Below are positions 35,029 to 44,260 of a stretch of DNA of 64,000 nucleotides, piece by piece. The stretch is from Variovorax davisae (lineage in GTDB: Bacteria; Pseudomonadota; Gammaproteobacteria; Burkholderiales; Burkholderiaceae_C). Below the pieces are notes generated by a model that worked only from the letters and a program-made list of their open reading frames with translations, searched no databases and was not told where the DNA came from. The stretch lies in NCBI RefSeq assembly GCF_030316845.1, contig NZ_JASZYS010000004.1:310001-374000 (forward strand), written 5' to 3'. The stretch's first letter is position 1; the number at the start of each line of letters is the position of its first letter. A program made the position numbers and the translations under genes.

Positions 35029-37623
35029 CTATTGGTAGTCACTGGCAAGATCACCGCGATAAAGGGTCACGGCGTCGTCGGCATTGGCGATTGCCCTGCG
35101 CACTTCTTCCCGAGTCAAATCTAGCAGTCGCAGGTTCTTGCCCACCTCCGCGATGGATTCAATGCGTCGGTACGTGTCAACGTGCTGAGCGGCGTACTCG
35201 GCCAAGCCCTGCAATTTCGGAAGTGCATCACTGAAATGAGGGCCATGCGGATCAATGATGTCCGCGACGATCGCGCCGTCTTTCTGTGCTGCGAAGAAGA
35301 TGAAGTCTGGTCGAACAATGTTGTATTGGGCGCCCGCTCGATAGGCTACGCCAAGTGAGGACTGACCAGGCTGCTGTGGATTGCGATACCAAGCGCGAAA
35401 TCCGGTGCGCTTCATTTCGGTCTCTAGAACCGCCTTTTCCCAGGTGTTTAATTCGGCAGGATAATTGTCCGATTCGTCGCAGAGTAGGTGACCGCCAAAG
35501 GTCGGCAGCGTTGTGACCTTCTCTTGTTCCAAAACAGATGTCGGCTCGTCTCTGGTCTCTGGCTTGACAAGGTCCACGTCCTGAGGCTCGCTACTCATCT
35601 CTTTGACTTGGCGATATGCCTCTTGCCGATCGTGTGCGAGGGTCCTAATGTCCACTCGATATTTCGTAAGCCACGCTTTGGCCAACTTGTCGGCCTCTGC
35701 GTCAAGGTAGGGTTGGAGCTCGGCGATCATCCCGAGCGACGCGATATCCACGCGCGCTTCGACCAGCGCTTCCAGGTACTCCTCGGAGTCATCCGGGTCC
35801 GCCTTTCGCCGGGCCAGCATCTCGGTGTACGTGCGTGCAACGTCGGGCGTGATGATGCGGGCTGCGCGGTGGAAGGCGTCGTCGATGACAGCTATGTCGG
35901 CATCTTCCCAGAACTGATTGAAGGATTTGGACTTGCCCTTCAGATCGGCTACGAGCGACTGACCTTCAACATTCATCACCCCCTCGCGCTTTGCGGCAAT
36001 GTCGTCGGACCAGCGTGCTTGCGCGCCGTCGAGCACCCTATGCAGTTCAGCGTGGGCCTTCTTGCCTGCATCCGGCAACAGGCCATCCCAAGCCAGTTCA
36101 TGCGCCAGGGCCGTCAGGCGCCTGGGCGACCGGGCTGCGCGCTGCGGGCGGGTTTGGCTCGGCAGTGACTCGAACTTTGCCCAAACTGCTTGAGGCACGG
36201 AGGTCGATGGCCGCATTGCCTCCGGATTGATGAGCACGCGTCCAGCCGGTGGCGGATCGCCATCGTCGTTTCCGCCGCCATTCATAAGAGCATCCGCCAC
36301 CGCGCCCACCGTCTTGGCGTCGAACAGCGGTAGGAGACAGTGCACCGAATTCAACTGATCGTTGCCGGGAATGCGGCGCGCCAAGGGCGTACGAACCATA
36401 CGGCCCAGTAGTTGGGTGATGTGGGTGCGGTCCACGGCCGTACGGAAGGAGACCATCACTTCGGCTCTTGGGCAGTCCCAGCCGGTACTGATGGCGTCCT
36501 TGGCGATCAGCACGCGCACCCAAGTTGCGTCCTGGACTCGCTCTGGCGAGATGTAGGGCACCTTGTACGGGCCAAACTGCTGGATGGAGTGATCGCCTAA
36601 GACGTGGGCCACACAATCGCCGGGAACCTCCGGCCATTGTTGGAAGATCGTCGCCAGAGCCTGTCCGATCTCTTTCGGGTCCGGTGTATTCGGCACCTGC
36701 AAGACCATCAGCGGCTTGACCGTCTGCGAACTACCTTGCTGGCTGGCATAAGCGGCCCAAGCGAGAGAGGACTCCTTCAGCTTGTCAGCTGCGCGGCGGA
36801 CGATGACCGTGTCGAACTTTCCAGCTTCATCGGGAATGTCGAGAATGATCGTGTCCTTGAGCAGGCCGGACTCCTGTACCTTCTGCGCGTCGACGACGAC
36901 GTTGGGAAGTGTGCCGCGCCCTAGCGCGCCTTCCATTGCCTTATTGAAGCGTTCCACCGTCGCCGAGATGCCCCACACCACTGGGATGCTCGGTACGCCG
37001 TGCACGCCATTGATGAGCCGCAGCACGATAGTGGACTTGGCAGTCTGCGCAGCCTTACTCGGGCTGCCCATGCCGCGATGGGCTTCATCGAGCACCAGGT
37101 ACAGGGTCAGCGACGAGTCTTCAACAGTATTGCGGATCGTGTCCCAAATCGTGTGTGAACGAAGGTCGGGACGTGTTTCGGGGAATAGGCCACCGCTGTC
37201 GATTCCCTCGAATCCGCGAACCAACAAGCTGTTTTTTCCTAGCTTCTGCGTGTTCAAGAAGTAGATCTTCCGCGCCTCGAACTTGGCCCGATTGAAACTG
37301 TTTTCAACCACCACGAGGTCAGTATGGTTGAGCCGATCTGAGGCTTCCATTAGGCGGAATCGAGTCTGCTCATTGAGTGCCGGATCGTCGCTGAACCAGA
37401 TAACGACCGCACCGGGATCGGCGTCGAAGTCGTACTCATCTTCACCATGGAACAGTGCCTCGAACACGGCCGCCGCCATCACGGTCTTTCCGGCGCCAGT
37501 GACGGCGGTCAGCGAAAACGCATGCTTATCCCCTTCTTCATACCAGCGTCTGCGAGCCTTCTTCAGATTGGTCAGGGCTTCACGCACTGCCTCGATTTGG
37601 TAGTCTTTTAGCGTGAATTTCAT
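35029..37623 (-). CDS. res: Type III-like restriction subunit / DEAD-box helicase (Res)
   Basis: 864 residues, superfamily 2 helicase. Walker A is TAVTGAGKTVMA (about 39-50), the DEAH box is LVLDEAH (179-182), motif III is GISATVERF, and motif VI is around ITQLLGRMVRTP. The Q-motif-like start is FTLKDYQIEAV. The C-terminal domain carries VRPDFIFF...GAIVADIIDPHG, which resembles a PD-(D/E)XK endonuclease but shows Asp-Ile-Ile where Glu-x-Lys would be expected, so the nuclease may be degenerate or have migrated residues. It follows mod by 3 bp. With Mod it should form an ATP-dependent restriction complex. Confidence 0.85.
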   Translation of the reverse strand: MKFTLKDYQIEAVREALTNLKKARRRWYEEGDKHAFSLTAVTGAGKTVMAAAVFEALFHGEDEYDFDADPGAVVIWFSDDPALNEQTRFRLMEASDRLNHTDLVVVENSFNRAKFEARKIYFLNTQKLGKNSLLVRGFEGIDSGGLFPETRPDLRSHTIWDTIRNTVEDSSLTLYLVLDEAHRGMGSPSKAAQTAKSTIVLRLINGVHGVPSIPVVWGISATVERFNKAMEGALGRGTLPNVVVDAQKVQESGLLKDTIILDIPDEAGKFDTVIVRRAADKLKESSLAWAAYASQQGSSQTVKPLMVLQVPNTPDPKEIGQALATIFQQWPEVPGDCVAHVLGDHSIQQFGPYKVPYISPERVQDATWVRVLIAKDAISTGWDCPRAEVMVSFRTAVDRTHITQLLGRMVRTPLARRIPGNDQLNSVHCLLPLFDAKTVGAVADALMNGGGNDDGDPPPAGRVLINPEAMRPSTSVPQAVWAKFESLPSQTRPQRAARSPRRLTALAHELAWDGLLPDAGKKAHAELHRVLDGAQARWSDDIAAKREGVMNVEGQSLVADLKGKSKSFNQFWEDADIAVIDDAFHRAARIITPDVARTYTEMLARRKADPDDSEEYLEALVEARVDIASLGMIAELQPYLDAEADKLAKAWLTKYRVDIRTLAHDRQEAYRQVKEMSSEPQDVDLVKPETRDEPTSVLEQEKVTTLPTFGGHLLCDESDNYPAELNTWEKAVLETEMKRTGFRAWYRNPQQPGQSSLGVAYRAGAQYNIVRPDFIFFAAQKDGAIVADIIDPHGPHFSDALPKLQGLAEYAAQHVDTYRRIESIAEVGKNLRLLDLTREEVRRAIANADDAVTLYRGDLASDYQ

Positions 37624-37626
37624 GCC

Positions 37627-39729
37627 CTATTCCCCGTTGGCAAAGCTGAAATTTGTCAGATACGACTCGTACAGCCGCACCGGTTCTACGTGGCTGGGCA
37701 AGTGGCGTGCGACAGCCTGAAATCGTCGCTCGTCATCAGTCACGATATAGACGATGCGCAGTTCCTTTGCCTTGGCGACCGCCTTGTAGAAAGGCGCAGC
37801 ATTGTCAACGTCCACCAGCAGACCAAAGTTGTCTACCACCGCCCAGCCGGTAGTAGGCAGTCGGTCGACCTGTCGGCCGCGGCTGCCTGCGCGTAGCCAC
37901 AGTAGCGGCGCGATGCGCGAGAAGGCCGCGTGGTGGCTCACCGACACCGGCGTCTCATAGGTCAACGTGAAGAACTCAGCGTTTTCCTCGAATCCCTCGG
38001 CTATTGGGAACTCGTCTGTGAACTTGTAGTCGCCCTGGATTGCCTGACCGTCCGGCGTCTCGCCGGTGATGGCGGCGGCAATGCGCGGCTTGGTAATGTG
38101 GTCGCAGATGCCCCACTGCTCCCATTCCGCGTCGCCGGGACGCAGGCCTTTTTCACGCAAAGTCCGCTGCTCGCTCGCCGCCACTTCGTTGTTGGTGACG
38201 CTGATGCACTGGCGACGGCCACCATCTTGGCGATTCAGGCGCATCACAGCATGAGCTGTGGTTCCGGAGCCTGAAAAGAAGTCGAGAACCACGGCGTCGG
38301 GTTTGCCACCAACGAACAGGCGCAGTGCATCCTCGACGGCGTAGAGTGATTTCGGGAAAGGAAAGGCGCGGCCTGGGATGAGTGCACGAAGCAATGAAGT
38401 GCCATATGCCCCAGCATCGTGCTTCGATTCGCGCCAAACCGTGCCTGGCCGCGCAGCCTTGCCGCCAGGAATTACCACTATCTTCGATCCATCCGGTCGA
38501 ATCCCTGCAACTCGGTATTCGCCGCGCACAACTCGTTTAATGTCTTCGGTTGAGAGGTACGCAATCGTGTACGGCTGATGCTCGTTCCCCGGTGTAACTC
38601 GGACATAGCCTCCATCGAGAGCCTGTTGCAAACTGGGGCCAGTGAGGCCCCAGATCAAGGGAGTCCCATCCGGTGCGATAGGAAATACGGGTGTCGCGCC
38701 TTTCACAACGGGAACGTCTTCAATTCGATCATCGTTCGACAACGGATCACCAATACCAACGATCTTCATTGTTTCGCGGTCGACATACACAGGGTAGAAC
38801 TGCCGCGGACGCGAGCCGCGTACAAGCGAACGCTGAGTGCGACGGAGATAGAGCCATCGGACCTCCGCATCACTGCCTGAACGTTCTCCAGTACCGATTT
38901 CTACATTGCCGATAAACACAAAAAAGGCGTACTCATCGACTCGGGAGAATTCGTTGGCGCGGCTCGTACTTCTCGGGCTGATGGTGATGCTGACCATTTG
39001 AACTCTGCTGCCTTCAAAGATCTGCTCCAAGAGCAACCCTAGCCGCAGGTACTCTTTCTCATCAATAGTGAGGATTAACACCGAGTTCGCAGGATTCAGT
39101 AGTTCCTTCGCGATCAGAAGTCGTCGTTCCATCATCGCCAGCCACTTGCTGTGGCGGTACAAATCGTCGCCCTCAACGTAGTCGTTGTTGTACTTCCAGT
39201 CCTTCGCGCCGGTGTTGTATGGCGGGTCGATGTAGATCGCATCGACCTTGCCACGATGTGTATAGGTCAGCGCCCTTAGCACGTGGTAGTTCTCGCCGTT
39301 GATCACCGTGTGACAGGGCTTGTCGCCGCCATGTTCGACCCGGCCGGTGCTCACGAGCCCCGGGTAGATGGTGTCGCGGAACTCGGCCACTACGACTAGG
39401 TTGTCTAGCGGGAGCGTGCGGCTCTCTCGCTCCCGCGCATCCAGCAGTTCCAGTTCGGCGACTTTGCCCTGGTCAGTTTTGGTGATGCGCGAAACCTGCC
39501 ACAGCCTTGAATCGCCCTTGGTAGCAGAGCCGCGTTCCGGGAGCACTCGCACCTTATCGCCCTTGCGTACTGGGCGCTGCGGCAGTTCCACCGCTTCGGG
39601 GCTATGGCGCTCGAAGTTCAGCCCGAACGGCAGGCGGGATGAAAGGACTCTGAATTCTCGTTCCAGATCGGCGCCCAGCAGTGGATTCTTGATCTTGGTT
39701 TGCGCGATCAGGTCAGTCAATCTAGACAT
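37627..39729 (-). CDS. mod: Type III-like N6-adenine DNA methyltransferase (Mod)
   Basis: 700 residues. The catalytic motif DPPYNTG (168-174) precedes the SAM-binding motif FSGSGTT (485-491), the beta-class order of type III Mod proteins. The N-terminal about 130 residues (LIAQTKIKNPLLGADLEREF ... RKGDKVRVLPERGS) include a small beta domain. The 300 residues between the motifs hold the target-recognition region. The C-terminus (EFFTLTYETPVSV, then HAAFSRIAPLLWLRAGSRG) is typical of this group. It is co-transcribed with a small HTH gene upstream and res downstream. It protects host DNA and supplies sequence specificity; the recognition site is unknown. Confidence 0.88.
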   Translation of the reverse strand: MSRLTDLIAQTKIKNPLLGADLEREFRVLSSRLPFGLNFERHSPEAVELPQRPVRKGDKVRVLPERGSATKGDSRLWQVSRITKTDQGKVAELELLDARERESRTLPLDNLVVVAEFRDTIYPGLVSTGRVEHGGDKPCHTVINGENYHVLRALTYTHRGKVDAIYIDPPYNTGAKDWKYNNDYVEGDDLYRHSKWLAMMERRLLIAKELLNPANSVLILTIDEKEYLRLGLLLEQIFEGSRVQMVSITISPRSTSRANEFSRVDEYAFFVFIGNVEIGTGERSGSDAEVRWLYLRRTQRSLVRGSRPRQFYPVYVDRETMKIVGIGDPLSNDDRIEDVPVVKGATPVFPIAPDGTPLIWGLTGPSLQQALDGGYVRVTPGNEHQPYTIAYLSTEDIKRVVRGEYRVAGIRPDGSKIVVIPGGKAARPGTVWRESKHDAGAYGTSLLRALIPGRAFPFPKSLYAVEDALRLFVGGKPDAVVLDFFSGSGTTAHAVMRLNRQDGGRRQCISVTNNEVAASEQRTLREKGLRPGDAEWEQWGICDHITKPRIAAAITGETPDGQAIQGDYKFTDEFPIAEGFEENAEFFTLTYETPVSVSHHAAFSRIAPLLWLRAGSRGRQVDRLPTTGWAVVDNFGLLVDVDNAAPFYKAVAKAKELRIVYIVTDDERRFQAVARHLPSHVEPVRLYESYLTNFSFANGE

Positions 39730-39789
39730 CGAGTTCGTTCTTCCGTTTTCATCCGCTGAGCTGTTGATAGATAGGGCGGTTGGGGCACG

Positions 39790-39981
39790 CTAAGGCATCT
39801 TCTTCTTGATGCTTGCGGCAATCCAACGATCGAGATCGGATCGACGGATGCGCCACGTCCCGCCGAGTTTGAAGGCGGGAATTTCTCCCTTCTGCGCAAG
39901 GCGATAGACCGTACGTTTCCCTGCCTTGAGGTATACGGCGACTTCGTCGAGCGTAAGGATCTCGCCTTCTAGAATCTCCAT
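39790..39981 (-). CDS. Small excisionase-type HTH protein
   Basis: 63 residues: ILTLDEVAVYLKAGKRTVYRLAQKGEIPAFKLGGTWRIRRSDLDRWI, the complete HTH_17/excisionase fold with its wing. It is first in the mod/res operon, 60 bp from mod. The position suggests a controller protein regulating the restriction operon; the 10-bp repeat array lies directly upstream of its start. An excisionase of a lost element is the alternative. Confidence 0.85.
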   Translation of the reverse strand: MEILEGEILTLDEVAVYLKAGKRTVYRLAQKGEIPAFKLGGTWRIRRSDLDRWIAASIKKKMP

Positions 39982-39992
39982 CCTGCCCCCAT

Positions 39993-40063
39993 GTCAGACT
40001 GGCCAAGACTGGCCAAGACTGGCCAAGACTGGCCAAGACTGGCCAAGACTGGCCAATTCTGAC
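39993..40063. repeat. 10-bp tandem repeat array upstream of the restriction operon
   Basis: GGCCAAGACT repeats exactly five times from 40001 to 40050, then a sixth, variant unit (GGCCAATTCT, 40051-40060). It is bordered by GTCAGA (39993-39998) and TCTGAC (40058-40063), an inverted pair. Each unit boundary contains the palindrome TGGCCA. The period is one helical turn. It lies about 12 bp upstream of the HTH start, in the promoter or leader of the mod/res operon. Confidence 0.9.
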
Positions 40064-40585
40064 ACATCGCATCTGATTGGCTGGCGGACGGGAGACGGGA
40101 CATCAGGCTGCGGTTCTCCAAGGCTCTACTGCAACGCTGCTGTTTCCCAGCCGGACGCCGGGTAGACAGGGGGATGGAGGCTTCCTCCTCCATCCCGATG
40201 AACGAAGGCGATTCCTGCCAAGAGGGGCTAGCTTCTTCCATTGTCCCTAGGCACGCTGTCGCGGGGAATGAAGGTCTCACACATGCTCGACCGCGCGAGG
40301 TCCGGTAGATCGAGCGACCCCAACACTTCCGTCTGTGTTTGCGTTTTTCCTGGCTTCCGTTTGACCATGGAGCACCCGCATCCTCGTTTGAGGGGCTCGT
40401 CACTGGGCGCACGATCCGGCTCGGCCGTGCCTCGATTGCTCGAAGCGAGCGATTCGCGCGGCTGCTTAATTTGCCCCAACAGCCGAAGAGCATCAAGGAT
40501 CGTCACGTTGCGCCCGACAGCATGTGCCAGCGTCGATCTTAAGGTGAGGTATCGTCAACGCCAATTTGTCCACCCGCCCAAGGCC
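40064..40585. other. Non-coding stretch with a strong hairpin
   Basis: No gene is confidently supported. 40171-40196 forms a 10-bp perfect stem (GGGATGGAGG / CCTCCATCCC) with a 6-base loop and no T run, so it may be a structured RNA or leader element. A minus-strand frame at 40228-40506 (92 codons, GTG start) lacks a recognised product and has no clear RBS; it is left uncalled. Confidence 0.5.
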
Positions 40586-41434
40586 ATGTCCAGCCAAACT
40601 ACAGACCGCCCCCGAACCATGCATTGGTTGGCTGCCTTTATTTCGATATCGTCGGCGACCGGAATTCTGCTTGCGATGCTTGGCTATGGAGTAGCGCTGT
40701 CGGCGCAGGAAAAGTTCGGCATTCCGTACGCCACTGTCTTCAGTTCGACTTCAGATCTCTTCAGCCTCGGAGGTTGGGCGATCGTCCAAGGCCTGGCACA
40801 ACTCGACAGGCTGATGACCCTTGGCTTTTACGCTGACCTGTGGCGTCTTGTATCGCCCATCACTCTGCGTGTGCTGAGTCTGGTAGCGGGAATCTCATTA
40901 GTCGGCGGCATATTGCTGCTAGCTGGGCGATGGATAGCTCGGTTTGTAGCTCGCCAATCGTGGTGGCGGATGTGGACCAACAACGCGGGCGCCGCGATAC
41001 ACAGGAGTTCACCGATCGCACGAGTTGTCGCGTTCTTGTTCGCCGCCATTTGGACTCTGGTAGGCACCCCGGTACTGCTCACGCTCGGCGTCGTCCTAAT
41101 CGTCGTCGTGTGCACAGCCCTCGCCGTAGTTCCGATGATCGGGATGGAGGCGGGCAAGTCGCACATTGATGCGTGGGTAGTTCGGCCGACGATCTGTTTC
41201 CCGCTCATCAAGCGTCAGGATAGGCTTGATGTCCGGCCTGCGATAGAGGGCGCCAGGCCGTCCAAGATACCCGCAGCAAGCTGCGTAGCAATAGCGAAGG
41301 CCAATGGTCAGGAGATCCGTGGAAGAGTAGTGTTCTCCACCTTCAACGCTATCGTGCTATATGACCCAGTGTCTGGCGCGGTTCGGCGCGTTCCGACCAA
41401 CGACGGGACAGTCGAAGTCGTGGGCAGCCTTTGA
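40586..41434 (+). CDS. Unrecognised membrane protein
   Basis: 282 residues from the ATG at 40586; an ATG at 40619 is a possible shorter start. Four hydrophobic segments are visible: WLAAFISISSATGILLAMLG, VLSLVAGISLVGGILLLAG, VVAFLFAAIWTLVGTPVLLT and LGVVLIVVVCTALAVVPMIG. A C-terminal soluble part of about 90 residues follows (EIRGRVVFSTFNAIVLYDPVSGAVRRVPTND), which looks like a small beta domain. It is in the defence island, flanked by a restriction operon and an unrecognised gene. The function is unknown; a membrane effector is one possibility. Confidence 0.65.
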   Translation: MSSQTTDRPRTMHWLAAFISISSATGILLAMLGYGVALSAQEKFGIPYATVFSSTSDLFSLGGWAIVQGLAQLDRLMTLGFYADLWRLVSPITLRVLSLVAGISLVGGILLLAGRWIARFVARQSWWRMWTNNAGAAIHRSSPIARVVAFLFAAIWTLVGTPVLLTLGVVLIVVVCTALAVVPMIGMEAGKSHIDAWVVRPTICFPLIKRQDRLDVRPAIEGARPSKIPAASCVAIAKANGQEIRGRVVFSTFNAIVLYDPVSGAVRRVPTNDGTVEVVGSL

Positions 41435-41538
41435 GTGATTCGGTGATTAAGAAGGTGGTGGCAGCCTTGGCAGTATCACGACAGGCTGTAGACCTTCGCG
41501 ATTCGGTGAAATTTGGCATTTAAAGTCAGGCTGAAGAA

Positions 41539-42432
41539 ATGATTGGAATTGATACAAACACGATGCATCTGTACGAGGGCCTTGGAACCCCTCTGTATCC
41601 GGTGTGGCCTAACCCAGCAGTTTCCCAGGCAAGGCTCATACTTCAACCGTCGGATCGAGACCGGATTCCTACATCGCTTTTCAGTGATCCCCAGGCGCTG
41701 TTCTTTCGCGAAGACTCTTTTGATGCAGTGACGCGAATTCGAAGGGGCCGCCTATATGGTCCACAGCCGACTCAGCCGCAGCGATTGTCTGTGTACTCGC
41801 ATCCATTCGACCACGAGGGCGTGCGACAGGTCGCGGCTGCTAGAGGATTACATAAGGATTTGTATACCTATGACCCATACGACGAGATCCTTCGCACGAA
41901 AAATCAAGGAGTCGGCCTCGACATTGCGGTTGGAAGCGGTTACGCGTCGATATGGCGCGTCGTGCAGACAGAACGAATGGCGAATCTGGATGTTCTTGTG
42001 ACCCTCAAGGCATTGACGACGTTCGGAGTCCTCCCAGATATCGATGATGCGATGGTGCCCAGGCAGTCGCTTGGGGCGGTACGAGATGCCATGGACCGTG
42101 CGTCCGATTCTGCGTACCGGGAGATCCCCACGTCCGTCATCGATCAATGCCGCAATGCTGCAAATGTGGTCTTGTCACATTGGTTGGTCGCCAACGGCGC
42201 CGCGGATTCAGTTTTGAAGAACGATCTTGGAGCCACGCTGATTAAGGTGCAGCAGGATGCATCACGTAGGGAGGCGGCCTGCTTTGCGGGTAGCCTCATA
42301 AACCGCTTGCACCCGCGCGGGAAGGCGAATGAACAAGCATCGAAGGGATTGCGGGTACCGGTTGAAGAAGACAGCCTGATAGCGATTCAGGCGCTTGGTT
42401 TCATCCTCAGGGAAGTCGGCTGGGCGAAATAG
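41539..42432 (+). CDS. Hypothetical protein of the defence island
   Basis: 297 residues with no family recognised. The N-terminus (MIGIDTNTMHLYEGLGTPLYPVWPNPAVSQARL) and the block VYSHPFDHEGVRQVAAARGLHKDLYTYDPYDEILRTK are soluble and mixed alpha/beta; the C-terminal half is mostly helical (ALGFILREVGW end). No membrane segment or signal peptide is seen. It follows the membrane protein gene by 104 bp on the same strand, so the two may be co-transcribed. Codon use is plausible for a real gene. Confidence 0.6.
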   Translation: MIGIDTNTMHLYEGLGTPLYPVWPNPAVSQARLILQPSDRDRIPTSLFSDPQALFFREDSFDAVTRIRRGRLYGPQPTQPQRLSVYSHPFDHEGVRQVAAARGLHKDLYTYDPYDEILRTKNQGVGLDIAVGSGYASIWRVVQTERMANLDVLVTLKALTTFGVLPDIDDAMVPRQSLGAVRDAMDRASDSAYREIPTSVIDQCRNAANVVLSHWLVANGAADSVLKNDLGATLIKVQQDASRREAACFAGSLINRLHPRGKANEQASKGLRVPVEEDSLIAIQALGFILREVGWAK

Positions 42433-42516
42433 GCAAGCCTCAAATCGCCGGAACATGTTGTTGAATGCCCGTGTCTTGAGGCGACGCGCTCGATGAGAAA
42501 AAAGGGCGCGTGCGAG

Positions 42517-44232
42517 CTAGGACTTGGGTCGAACCAGTTCCGCAACTTCAGCGACCGAGAGCCACTTCCGCGACGAGTGTACGACCCTGTGGCAGTTCGC
42601 GCAAAGTAGGGCCAGGTCTTCGATTCTCGTTCGGCCACCCTCGACAAGCGTGTGCACTGGCTTGGTGTGATGGACGTCGATGAGACCGCTGCCAGTAGGC
42701 CCGTATTTCGTTTCGAAGTCAAAACTGCAAGCCTCGCAGGATAGGCGTCCGTACTTCTTCAAGGCCTGTTTCTTTGCCTGATCAACGAGCTTGCGACTGC
42801 GTTCTCGAACCCGATGCATATGGGTCAAGACGCGACCTTCTGGAGCGTCGCAAATTCCTGGATCGTCCGTGCCGCCAAGATCCTGGTCTTCAGCGTGCTC
42901 ATCCACTGCTCTCCGTATTGCGGCGCAAACTAAATTCAGCCGATCGTGGTCTTGCGAGAATTCGCCCCAGACGATCTCTTCGTCTTTGTTGCCTCTCGTG
43001 AGCCCCTTCTTGCCGTCCTTGATGTACTCGGGATCGAACCGGCGGAAGTTCATCATCTTCATATAGACGCCGTTGGTATTCCTGTAGGTATCAGCTTCCG
43101 CTAGACCCAAGACTCGGCCCATCTTGTTGAGGAAACTGGATAGCTCCGCCACTTCGGCAGTGTCCGCACCGGGTATGCGGCCTCCGTGCTTCAGATACAA
43201 GCCCAAAGCGAGAATGAGCTCGTCCCTGGTCCAGATGGGGTTGCGTTTCCGAGCAACTTCCTCCGCGTCGTCAGCGTCATCAGGCGGAACTCTCGCGTCC
43301 GCGAATTTCAAGGCCCACGCTTTCACGCGCTCTTCTGCGCTCGCAATGGCGTCCTTCCACGAAATGTGAGCTTGACCCGGCAGCCCTTCAGTTGCACGAA
43401 GGAGTTGGTCGAAGTCAGCCGACGACCACTGGCGTTCCTGCGCAGCGGCTTGCATCTGCGGGACCGGAAACGCCCAATCACGGCCTTGCTGGGCCCAGGC
43501 TTTGCTGAACGGAGCGTCTGCCGCACAGCCAAGTGGGGGAAGCTTGCAAAGGTAGCATGCGAAGTCGATCCGCGACTGAATATTTCCGTGCACCTGCCCG
43601 TACCGCTGCATGTCGTCCATGCTCATAACACGTGCAGCATCGGCATTGGTGAATGCTGGAATGTGGCCATCATTCTCGATAGCTCTGTCCCTAAGCCACA
43701 TGATCAGAGTCGAGGTTCGAGTTTGAGTGTCGCTGTGGGTCGCCGCCGGGGGCTTCTCCGTCGGATTCCCAAGACCCAACGTTCGACGCGAGAACCATAT
43801 TGCCCGCGATGAAAACTCGCCCTGGTGATCTAAAACGATCTGCTCGTAGGAGAGATCTTCGAGGTCGGCCTCTGCCAGTACTTGGAAACCCTGTGTGGGC
43901 TTTGCGCGGCACACGGCCTCTTCAGCCGCGTCGATGAGCCCGCGATTGCGGACCTGTTCAAGAGTGCGGCCAGGGTACTTGCCTTTCCTGCGCATGATGC
44001 CGACGTACTCGCTGATCGCCTGAACGATCTGACGCTCGGCCGGCGTCAAGCGGTCGACCTCAATTCCCGTCTTCTCTGTGACGAGGGCAAGCCCAAGGTC
44101 CGTTGATCGAGCCCGAATGGCCCTGGCGATTTCATCGGATAGACCATCGCGTTGCGCGATGTTTGATTCCAACTGCCGAAGGTCCTCCCAAGATCTGGTC
44201 TTTTGGATTGTCTGCTTTAGGCGATCATTCAC
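42517..44232 (-). CDS. McrA-like HNH endonuclease
   Basis: 571 residues. The C-terminal HNH nuclease has the full set: Cys499 and Cys502 (CEAC), DVHHTKP (519-525), LLCANCHRVVH (Cys544, Cys547, His548, His552). Upstream is a domain often found with such nucleases (WTRDELILALGLYLKHGG, AELSSFLNKM, YRNTNGVYMKMMNFRRFDPEY, IVWGEFSQDHDRL). The N-terminal 300 residues are not recognised and may read DNA modification. McrA-like enzymes cut modified or phosphorothioated DNA. It lies 29 bp downstream of an XRE regulator on the same strand, probably as an operon. Confidence 0.82.
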   Translation of the reverse strand: MNDRLKQTIQKTRSWEDLRQLESNIAQRDGLSDEIARAIRARSTDLGLALVTEKTGIEVDRLTPAERQIVQAISEYVGIMRRKGKYPGRTLEQVRNRGLIDAAEEAVCRAKPTQGFQVLAEADLEDLSYEQIVLDHQGEFSSRAIWFSRRTLGLGNPTEKPPAATHSDTQTRTSTLIMWLRDRAIENDGHIPAFTNADAARVMSMDDMQRYGQVHGNIQSRIDFACYLCKLPPLGCAADAPFSKAWAQQGRDWAFPVPQMQAAAQERQWSSADFDQLLRATEGLPGQAHISWKDAIASAEERVKAWALKFADARVPPDDADDAEEVARKRNPIWTRDELILALGLYLKHGGRIPGADTAEVAELSSFLNKMGRVLGLAEADTYRNTNGVYMKMMNFRRFDPEYIKDGKKGLTRGNKDEEIVWGEFSQDHDRLNLVCAAIRRAVDEHAEDQDLGGTDDPGICDAPEGRVLTHMHRVRERSRKLVDQAKKQALKKYGRLSCEACSFDFETKYGPTGSGLIDVHHTKPVHTLVEGGRTRIEDLALLCANCHRVVHSSRKWLSVAEVAELVRPKS

Positions 44233-44260
44233 GTTGTTGTCTCTAAGGCGCGACTTGCCG

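Noticed and set aside
39993..40063. Possible CRISPR array
   Set aside because: Units are 10 bp and contiguous with no spacers; it is a simple tandem repeat.
40228..40506. Minus-strand 92-codon frame
   Set aside because: GTG start, no RBS, disordered composition; not enough to call a gene.
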